Positions 14,094 to 19,358 of a stretch of 19,358 nucleotides of DNA are shown piece by piece. This stretch comes from Ruminiclostridium sp. (GTDB taxonomy: Bacteria; Bacillota_A; Clostridia; Oscillospirales; Oscillospiraceae), in contig JAFXCU010000157.1 in the NCBI GenBank assembly GCA_017521345.1, positions 1 to 19,358 of the forward strand, given 5' to 3'. Positions within the stretch are counted from its first letter, which is position 1; the number at the start of each line of letters is the position of its first letter. The notes below the pieces were generated by a model. The model was given only the letters and a program-made list of their open reading frames with translations. It did not search any database and had not been told where the DNA came from. The position numbers were made by a program, and so were the translations under genes.

Positions 14094-15224
14094 TTACTTC
14101 AGTTTTTCCACAAAGTCTGCCAGCGCCTCAGAGATCTTGATCTCCTGGGGACAGACCTCCTCACAGTTCTTGCAGTCAATACAGGCCTGGGGACGTTTTT
14201 CCTCCGGCAGCGCTTCCAGGGCCATGGGGGCCAGGAAGCCGCCGTTGGTAAAGTTGTGCTCATTGTACAGTCCCAGCAGCATAGGGATATCCAGGCCCTG
14301 GGCACAGTAGGTCAGACAGTACTTGCAGCCGGTACAGGGAACGGTTTTGTTCTTCAGCATACCCTCTGCCACATCCAGAACAGCAGACATCTCCGCTTCA
14401 TTCAAAGGTGCATGGGTCTCATAAGTTCTGATGTTCTCCTGGAGCTGCTGGAAGTTGGACATACCGGAGAGGGTCACCGTCACTTCAGGCAGGGACTGTA
14501 AGAAACGGAAGGCCCAGCCGGGTACGGTCTCATCCGGGCGAAGGGTCTGCAGTCTCTCTGCGTACTCCTGGGGCAGGGACGCAAGGCGGCCGCCCCGGAG
14601 AGGCTCCATGACCCAGACCGGGATGTTATGCTTCTTCAGCAGTTCGATCTTTTCCTTGGCCTGCTGGAAGGTATAGTCTATATAGTTGAGCTGGATCATA
14701 CAGAATTCCAGGTGCGGACCGTAGGCCGCCAGGAAACGACGCATGGTTTTTAAGCTGCCGTGGGTAGAGAATCCCAGATGTCGGATGCGCCCGTTCTCCT
14801 TCTGTTTTTTTAGGTAGGCAAAGACACCATACCGCTTATCCAGATAGGCGTCGATGTTCTTCTCACTGACATTGTGGAAGAAATAGAAATCGAAGTATTC
14901 TACCCCGCAGCGGCGCAGCTGCTCCTCAAAGATTTCCTCCACCTTCGCCATGTTATCCAGGTCATAGCCCGGGAACTTGGTGGCCAGATAGTAGCTGTCA
15001 CGGGGATATTTACTCAAAATCTTACCGACCACAGCCTCAGAATTGCCGCCGTGGTAGCCCCAGGCGGTGTCAAAAAAGTTGATGCCATGCTCCATGGCAT
15101 AGTCGATGAGGCGCTTGGTCTCTTCTACGTCTATCTTGCTGTCATCGCCGTCCACCACCGGCAGGCGCATGGCACCCAGGCCCAGAGCAGAGAGGTTCAG
15201 ATCCTGGAAGGAATGGTATACCAT
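14094..15224 (-). CDS. Aldo/keto reductase with C-terminal 4Fe-4S pair
   Basis: A 376-residue oxidoreductase with an aldo/keto reductase barrel (about 1-290) and a ferredoxin-like tail. The catalytic tetrad is visible: D52 and Y57 in FFDTAWGYHGG, K83 in ATKFP, H117 in FFHNV. The tail has two Cys sets: C297/C300/C303/C307 (CTGCKYCLTYC) and C348/C351/C354/C358 (CIDCKNCEEVCP). The second is a typical 4Fe-4S motif. Such proteins are common in anaerobes and probably pass electrons between a nicotinamide and a ferredoxin-type partner; the substrate is unknown. The ATG at 15224 has GGAG 8 bases upstream; a GTG three codons earlier is less likely. It heads a three-gene run with the ECF S component (16 bases on) and DUF1893. 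Confidence 0.93.
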   Translation of the reverse strand: MVYHSFQDLNLSALGLGAMRLPVVDGDDSKIDVEETKRLIDYAMEHGINFFDTAWGYHGGNSEAVVGKILSKYPRDSYYLATKFPGYDLDNMAKVEEIFEEQLRRCGVEYFDFYFFHNVSEKNIDAYLDKRYGVFAYLKKQKENGRIRHLGFSTHGSLKTMRRFLAAYGPHLEFCMIQLNYIDYTFQQAKEKIELLKKHNIPVWVMEPLRGGRLASLPQEYAERLQTLRPDETVPGWAFRFLQSLPEVTVTLSGMSNFQQLQENIRTYETHAPLNEAEMSAVLDVAEGMLKNKTVPCTGCKYCLTYCAQGLDIPMLLGLYNEHNFTNGGFLAPMALEALPEEKRPQACIDCKNCEEVCPQEIKISEALADFVEKLK

Positions 15225-15258
15225 ATCGATCACTCCGTTTCTTTTGTCATTGTCTATT

Positions 15259-15287
15259 ATTGTATCTTACAACGTCGAAAAAGGCAA
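15259..15287 (-). promoter_or_regulatory. Promoter of the aldo/keto reductase run
   Basis: On the minus strand TTGCCT (15287-15282) and TACAAT (15264-15259) are spaced by 17 bases. Transcription would start near 15252, about 28 bases before the ATG at 15224. It diverges from the feoB promoter. Confidence 0.68.
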
Positions 15288-15307
15288 TTTGTTTCCCATC
15301 GCTAACC

Positions 15308-15336
15308 TTGACAAATCGGAGTCGAGTCCCTATGAT
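15308..15336 (+). promoter_or_regulatory. Promoter of feoB
   Basis: Perfect TTGACA (15308-15313), a 17-base spacer and TATGAT (15331-15336) form a strong promoter. Transcription would start near 15343, about 45 bases before the ATG at 15388. Confidence 0.78.
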
Positions 15337-15344
15337 ATGTTTGG

Positions 15345-15366
15345 GTTAGTATTGACTCACTCTAAC
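15345..15366 (+). promoter_or_regulatory. Possible operator in the feoB leader
   Basis: GTTAG (15345-15349) and CTAAC (15362-15366) form 5-bp inverted arms around a 12-base spacer that itself holds TGACTCA, a 7-base near-palindrome. It sits at the predicted transcription start, where a metal repressor would block. TTAG/CTAA arms recall DtxR/IdeR-type iron boxes, but the match is partial and the regulator is inference. Confidence 0.3.
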
Positions 15367-15387
15367 TTAGAAAGGATATGACCCAAC

Positions 15388-17748
15388 ATGACTCTGAACC
15401 ATCTGGAGCTGGGTGCCTCTGCCGTTATCACCGCAGTCGGCGGCGAAGGTTCCCTGCGACAGCATTTCTTAGATATGGGCGTGATCCCCGGCGCGGAGGT
15501 CACCCTGATCAAATATGCACCCATGGGAGACCCCATGGAGTTACGCATCCACGGCTATGAGCTGACCCTCCGTCTGGCGGATGCCCAGAAGATCCAGGTC
15601 ACCCCCCTGGAGCACACGGCTGAACATGGTCCCGTCTTTTTTGGTCCCGTTTCTCCGGAGACCCGTGCCCATCCCGGCCTGGGTGAAGGTGGTAAATTCC
15701 ACGTCAAGGCGGATGAGAACCCCTTGCCCGAGGGCAGTCAGCTGACCTTTGCCCTGGCAGGCAACCAGAACTGCGGCAAGACCACCCTCTTCAATCAGCT
15801 CACCGGTTCCAACCAGCACGTGGGCAACTTCCCCGGCGTCACGGTAGACCGGAAGAACGGCGTTATCAAAGGGTATGCCAACACCGAAGTGACCGACCTG
15901 CCGGGCATCTACTCGCTCTCCCCCTATACCAGCGAGGAGATCGTCTCCCGGCAGTTCATCCTGGACGAAAAGCCCACCGGTATCATCAATATCGTGGATG
16001 CCACCAACATCGAGCGAAACCTCTACCTGACCATGCAGCTCATGGAGCTGGATGTCCCCATGGTCCTGGCCCTGAACATGATGGACGAGGTCCGAGGAAA
16101 CGGCGGCTCCATCCACATCAACGAGATGGAGGAGCTGCTGGGCATCCCCGTGGTCCCCATTGTAGCCTCCAAGAATGAGGGCGTGGACGAGCTGGTTCGC
16201 CATGCCGTTCATGTGGCCCAGTATCAGGAGCGCCCCGGCCGCACGGACTTCTGCGACAAGAACGACCACGGCGGCGCCGTCCACCGCTGTCTCCATGGCA
16301 TCATGCACCTCATCGAGGACCATGCCGCAGCGGCCGGTATCCCTGTACGCTTTGCCGCCAGCAAGCTGGTGGAAGGGGATGCCATGATCCTGGAGGCCCT
16401 CCACCTCTCCCAGAACGAACAGGAGATGATCGAGCACATCATCTGCCAGATGGAGGAGGAGCGGGGGCTGGACCGCTCTGCCGCCATGGCAGACATGCGG
16501 TTCAGCTTTATCCAGAAGCTGTGCGCCCAGACGGTGGTCAAGCCCAAGGAGAGCAAGGAGCATGAGCGCAGCCGGAAGATCGACCAGTTCCTCACCGGCA
16601 AGTACACCGCCATCCCCGCCTTTGTGGGCATCATGGCTGTGATCTTCTGGCTGACCTTCAACGTCATCGGTGCCTGGCTCCAGGGCGTGCTGGAAACCGG
16701 CATCGGCTGGCTCACCGAGGTGGTGGACAGCGCCTTCACCGCCTGGAATGTGAACGAAGCCCTCCACTCCCTGGTGATCGACGGCGTGTTCAACGGTGTG
16801 GGCAGTGTCCTCAGCTTTGTCCCTGTTATCGTGGTGCTGTTCTTCTTCCTCTCCCTTCTGGAGGACAGCGGCTACATGGCCCGTGTGGCCTTCGTGATGG
16901 ATAAGCTCCTGCGTAAGATCGGCCTGTCCGGCCGGAGTATCGTCCCCATGCTCATCGGCTTTGGCTGTACCGTTCCCGGCGTCATGGCCAGCCGGACCCT
17001 CCCCTCCGAGCGGGACCGAAAAATGACCATCATGCTCACCCCCTTCATGAGCTGCTCGGCCAAGCTGCCCATCTACGGCTTTCTGACTGCCGCCTTCTTC
17101 CCGGGTAAGGGCGGCCTCATCATGGTGGGTCTCTACTTCCTGGGTATTCTGGTGGGGATCCTGGTGGCCCTTCTCTCCAAGAGCACCATGTTCCGGGGTG
17201 GGGCAGTTCCCTTTGTCATGGAGCTTCCCAACTACCGGATGCCCGGTGCCAAGAATGTGGCCCAGCTCCTGTGGGACAAGGCCAAGGACTTCCTCCAGCG
17301 CGCTTTCACTGTCATCTTCCTGGCAACCATTGTCATTTGGTTCCTCCAGACCTTCGACTTCCAGCTGAACATCGTCAGCGATTCCCAGAACAGCATGCTG
17401 GCCATGGTGGCCGGTCTGATCGCTCCTCTCTTTGCCCCTCTTGGCTTCGGGGACTGGCGGATCTCCACCGCCCTCATCGCCGGCTTCATGGCAAAGGAGA
17501 GCGTGGTCTCCACCGTGTCCGTCCTCTTCGGTTCCACCGAAGCCCTGCTGGCCGCCATCACTCCTCTGGCTGCCCTCTCCCTCCTGGTGTTCTGCTTGCT
17601 CTATACCCCCTGCGTGGCGGCTATCGCCTCGGTCAAGCAGGAGCTGGGCGGTAAGTGGGCCGTCTTCGTGGTTGTGGCCCAGTGCATCATCGCCTGGGTT
17701 GTGGCCCTGGCAGTCCGGCTCATTGGACTGGCTTTCGGCCTGGGATAA
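15388..17748 (+). CDS. feoB: FeoA-FeoB fusion, ferrous iron transporter
   Basis: A 786-residue inner-membrane protein that brings Fe2+ into the cell, with FeoA fused to FeoB. Residues 1-75 form the SH3-like FeoA domain (LRQHFLDMGVIPGAEV). A linker leads to the GTPase: G1 GNQNCGKT (125-132), G2 Thr152 in PGVTVDRK, G3 DLPG (170-173), G4 NMMD (230-233), G5 ASK (260-262). The membrane part shows the two conserved FeoB gate motifs, GFGCTVPGVMASR near residue 526 and SCSAKLPIYGF near 556, both with their Cys. The length matches FeoAB fusions in Clostridia. The AAAGGA site before the ATG is 11 bases away, a little far. A strong promoter and a possible operator precede it. No separate feoA or feoC is seen. 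No clear terminator follows. Confidence 0.97.
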   Translation: MTLNHLELGASAVITAVGGEGSLRQHFLDMGVIPGAEVTLIKYAPMGDPMELRIHGYELTLRLADAQKIQVTPLEHTAEHGPVFFGPVSPETRAHPGLGEGGKFHVKADENPLPEGSQLTFALAGNQNCGKTTLFNQLTGSNQHVGNFPGVTVDRKNGVIKGYANTEVTDLPGIYSLSPYTSEEIVSRQFILDEKPTGIINIVDATNIERNLYLTMQLMELDVPMVLALNMMDEVRGNGGSIHINEMEELLGIPVVPIVASKNEGVDELVRHAVHVAQYQERPGRTDFCDKNDHGGAVHRCLHGIMHLIEDHAAAAGIPVRFAASKLVEGDAMILEALHLSQNEQEMIEHIICQMEEERGLDRSAAMADMRFSFIQKLCAQTVVKPKESKEHERSRKIDQFLTGKYTAIPAFVGIMAVIFWLTFNVIGAWLQGVLETGIGWLTEVVDSAFTAWNVNEALHSLVIDGVFNGVGSVLSFVPVIVVLFFFLSLLEDSGYMARVAFVMDKLLRKIGLSGRSIVPMLIGFGCTVPGVMASRTLPSERDRKMTIMLTPFMSCSAKLPIYGFLTAAFFPGKGGLIMVGLYFLGILVGILVALLSKSTMFRGGAVPFVMELPNYRMPGAKNVAQLLWDKAKDFLQRAFTVIFLATIVIWFLQTFDFQLNIVSDSQNSMLAMVAGLIAPLFAPLGFGDWRISTALIAGFMAKESVVSTVSVLFGSTEALLAAITPLAALSLLVFCLLYTPCVAAIASVKQELGGKWAVFVVVAQCIIAWVVALAVRLIGLAFGLG

Positions 17749-17766
17749 CCCCCCTCCTGGCAAATA

Positions 17767-17795
17767 TTGGTTGTTCATAATTTTTTCATTATAAT
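17767..17795 (+). promoter_or_regulatory. First possible promoter of the NSS transporter gene
   Basis: TTGGTT (17767-17772), a 17-base spacer and a perfect TATAAT (17790-17795). It would give a leader of about 78 bases. It lies 19 bases after the feoB stop, and no terminator separates the two genes, so some read-through is possible. Confidence 0.55.
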
Positions 17796-17796
17796 A

Positions 17797-17825
17797 TTGC
17801 ATTTATCAGAAAAATGTGATAAAAT
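17797..17825 (+). promoter_or_regulatory. Second possible promoter of the NSS gene with overlapping palindrome
   Basis: TTGCAT (17797-17802), a 17-base spacer and TAAAAT (17820-17825). A 7-bp inverted repeat, TTTATCA (17802-17808) and TGATAAA (17817-17823), fills the spacer and -10 box. The segment 17801-17815 also matches 12 of 15 bases of the CodY box consensus. Either could make this promoter responsive to nutrients. Confidence 0.5.
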
Positions 17826-17879
17826 CTTTAAAGCTGTAAATAGACAGCAAAAGAATTTTGTAACATTGGAGAAGAGAAA

Positions 17880-19253
17880 ATGGCAAGAGAAAAATTAGGC
17901 AGCCGTCTTGGCTTTATTCTGCTGAGTGCAGGCTGCGCCATCGGTATGGGTAACGTCTGGAAGTTCCCCTACATGGCTGGACAGTACGGCGGCGGTGCCT
18001 TCGTGCTGATCTATCTGGTATTCCTGGTCATCATGGGTCTTCCCGTCCTGACCATCGAATTCTCTCTGGGTCGTGCCGCCCAGAAGAGTCCCGTCATGCT
18101 GTACCAGCAGCTGGCCCCTAAGGGATCCAAGTGGCACTATCATGGCAAGGCAGCCATGATCGGCAACTACGTGCTGATGATGTTCTACACCGTCGTTGCC
18201 GGCTGGATGATCACCTATTTCGTAAACACCGCAAAGGGTACTTACAGCGACATGACCCCTGATGAGGTCGGTGCTGCCTTCGGTGCTCTCACCGGTGATC
18301 CCCTCACCATGTTCATCTACACCGCCATCGTCATCGTGCTGGGCTTCCTGGTCTGCTCCTTCAGCCTCCAGGGTGGTCTGGAGCGTGTCACCAAGGTCAT
18401 GATGCTGGCCCTGCTGGCCATCATGGTGGTCCTGGCCATCCAGAGCTTCACCATGGACGGCGCCAAGGAAGGTCTGTCCTTCTACCTGAAGCCCGACCTG
18501 GGCAAGATGCAGGAGATCGGTATCGGCAACGTCATCGTCGGCGCTATGAACCAGGCCTTCTTCACCCTGAGCCTTGGTATCGGCTCCATGGCCATCTTCG
18601 GCAGCTACCTGGATAAGAAGCGCTCCCTGATGGGCGAGTCCGTCAACGTGGTCCTGCTGGATACCTTCGTGGCTCTGACTGCCGGCCTCATCATCTTCCC
18701 CGCCTGCTTCACCTTCGACGTGGAAGTGGGTGCCGGTCCCAGCCTGATCTTTGTTACCCTGCCCAACGTGTTCAACAACATGGCTATGGGTAACTTCTGG
18801 GGTTCCCTGTTCTTCCTGTTCATGGTCTTTGCCGCCATGTCCACCGTGTTTGCCGTCTTTGAGAATATCATTGCCTGCTGCATGGACCTGTGGGGCTGGA
18901 GCCGCAAGAAGGCCTGCGCCATCAACTGCGTGCTCTTCTTCGTCCTGTGCCTGCCCTGTATCCTGGGCTTCAACATCCTGGCTGATATCCACCCCCTGGG
19001 CGGTGCAACCAACCTCATGGACCTGGAAGACTTCATCGTCTCCAACGTCCTGCTGCCTCTGGGCTCTGTCTGCTTCATCGTCTTCGCTACCTCCAAGAAG
19101 GGTTGGGGCTGGAAGAACCTCATGGCAGAGGCCAACTCCGGCGAAGGCCTGAAGATGCCCAACTGGATCCGCGGCTATGTGACTTACGTCCTGCCCGTCA
19201 TCGTTGTGGTCCTGTTCGTCATCGGCGTTCTTACCTTCTTCGGTATCATGTAA
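17880..19253 (+). CDS. NSS-family sodium-dependent amino-acid transporter
   Basis: A 457-residue inner-membrane symporter of the neurotransmitter:sodium symporter (LeuT-like) family, which uses Na+ to import an amino acid or amine. It has about eleven membrane segments, as in bacterial forms such as Tyt1 and MhsT. The unwound first helix with the substrate/Na+ site reads GCAIGMGNVWKFPY (18-31), with the Na+-binding Asn25. Lys28 replaces the Arg of LeuT's GNxxRFP. LTIEFSLGR (58-66) carries the conserved Glu60, and GPSLIF with the following helix marks the C-terminal half. GGAGAAGAG precedes the ATG. Substrate is not readable; MhsT and Tyt1 relatives favour aromatic or hydrophobic amino acids. 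It stands alone, with one or two promoters and a terminator. Confidence 0.96.
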   Translation: MAREKLGSRLGFILLSAGCAIGMGNVWKFPYMAGQYGGGAFVLIYLVFLVIMGLPVLTIEFSLGRAAQKSPVMLYQQLAPKGSKWHYHGKAAMIGNYVLMMFYTVVAGWMITYFVNTAKGTYSDMTPDEVGAAFGALTGDPLTMFIYTAIVIVLGFLVCSFSLQGGLERVTKVMMLALLAIMVVLAIQSFTMDGAKEGLSFYLKPDLGKMQEIGIGNVIVGAMNQAFFTLSLGIGSMAIFGSYLDKKRSLMGESVNVVLLDTFVALTAGLIIFPACFTFDVEVGAGPSLIFVTLPNVFNNMAMGNFWGSLFFLFMVFAAMSTVFAVFENIIACCMDLWGWSRKKACAINCVLFFVLCLPCILGFNILADIHPLGGATNLMDLEDFIVSNVLLPLGSVCFIVFATSKKGWGWKNLMAEANSGEGLKMPNWIRGYVTYVLPVIVVVLFVIGVLTFFGIM

Positions 19254-19266
19254 CCCTGATGCCTGT

Positions 19267-19298
19267 ATCCCCACCGGAAGTATTCCGGTGGGGATTTT
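19267..19298 (+). terminator. Rho-independent terminator after the NSS gene
   Basis: A perfect 13-bp stem (19267-19279 with 19283-19295) has a 3-base loop and is followed by TTTTC. It begins 14 bases after the stop codon and ends 5 bases before the next -35 box. Confidence 0.92.
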
Positions 19299-19302
19299 TC
19301 TC

Positions 19303-19331
19303 TTGACATTAACGATATTCGATAATATAAT
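19303..19331 (+). promoter_or_regulatory. Near-consensus promoter for a gene beyond the right edge
   Basis: Perfect TTGACA (19303-19308), a 17-base spacer and perfect TATAAT (19326-19331). The spacer is itself an imperfect palindrome, TTAaCGAtatTCGaTAA (lower case = unmatched). With a full consensus the promoter should be strong unless blocked. The gene it drives lies outside the window. Confidence 0.8.
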
Positions 19332-19358
19332 CAAGACAGATAATAACGATATTCGATA
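19310..19358 (+). repeat. Two direct copies of a 15-base palindromic operator-like site
   Basis: TAACGATATTCGATA occurs at 19310-19324 and again at 19344-19358, identical, 34 bases apart (about three helical turns). The first fills the promoter spacer, the second lies just downstream of the expected start near 19338. The core CGA-TAT-TCG is symmetric. The arrangement is typical of a repressor site pair. The regulator is unknown. Confidence 0.7.

Noticed and set aside
15337..15387. Riboswitch in the feoB leader.
   Set aside because: The leader is about 45 bases with only a 5-bp inverted repeat, better read as a protein-binding site.
15541..17802. A 753-codon open frame on the minus strand opposite feoB, and another of 479 codons opposite the NSS gene (17895-19334).
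   Set aside because: Both mirror strong plus-strand membrane-protein genes with clear motifs. Their products are rich in His, Asp, Glu, Gly and Gln without family marks, as expected for the antisense of hydrophobic codons, and they lack ribosome-binding sites.
1..19358. CRISPR arrays, tRNA or rRNA genes, insertion sequences, prophage genes.
   Set aside because: No spaced repeat series, no cloverleaf or rRNA-like stretches and no transposase or integrase motifs were found on reading; the only direct repeat pair is the operator-like site at the right edge.

Overview
This window looks like ordinary chromosomal DNA from a low-oxygen Firmicute, most likely a gut Clostridia member near the Oscillospiraceae. 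That placement is inference. It rests on strong AAGGAGG ribosome-binding sites, TTGACA-N17-TATAAT type promoters, a moderately GC-rich coding bias with C/G-ending codons, and several families common in that group: a FeoA-FeoB fusion, an aldo/keto reductase with two 4Fe-4S motifs, a second RsmH-like methyltransferase with an N-terminal extension, a DUF1893 protein, and a peptide deformylase with an altered first motif. I see no rRNA, tRNA, CRISPR array, insertion sequence or phage gene.

Layout. At the left edge an NhaC-type Na+/H+ antiporter (minus, cut by the window edge) diverges from an SLC13/ArsB-like permease (plus), and each has its own readable promoter. A perfect 15-bp terminator hairpin follows the permease. 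A five-gene minus-strand run from 5430 down to 2411 follows one promoter: Vat-like acetyltransferase, peptide deformylase, MmcQ/YjbR protein, CoaBC and a small DUF1648 membrane protein. A plus-strand cardiolipin synthase ends at a terminator shared with a second minus-strand run (11894 down to 7288): MATE exporter, FliB-like Cys-rich protein, YaaA, a Bcp-type peroxiredoxin and an ADP-ribosylglycohydrolase. A plus-strand RsmH-like gene ends at a bidirectional terminator that also closes a third minus-strand run (15224 down to 13111): Fe-S aldo/keto reductase, ECF transporter S component and DUF1893. The right part holds a plus-strand FeoAB iron transporter and an NSS-family sodium-coupled amino-acid transporter, each with good promoters. 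After the NSS terminator, the last 56 bases hold a near-consensus promoter with two copies of a palindromic site, pointing to a gene just beyond the window.

How the genes fit together. The window is mainly transport (sodium/proton exchange, anions, ferrous iron, amino acids, drugs, a vitamin-like substrate), cofactor synthesis (coenzyme A), lipid synthesis (cardiolipin), peroxide defence (YaaA with Bcp, adjacent in one run) and translation-linked modification (deformylase, RsmH-like). No single new multi-gene system is evident.

The points most worth a second look are: an in-frame amber codon that cuts the last helix of the ECF S component while the reading frame continues to overlap the next gene; the twin operators at the right edge; the RsmH paralogue; the Vat-like acetyltransferase; the deformylase motif change; and the FliB-like protein with no flagellar neighbours.
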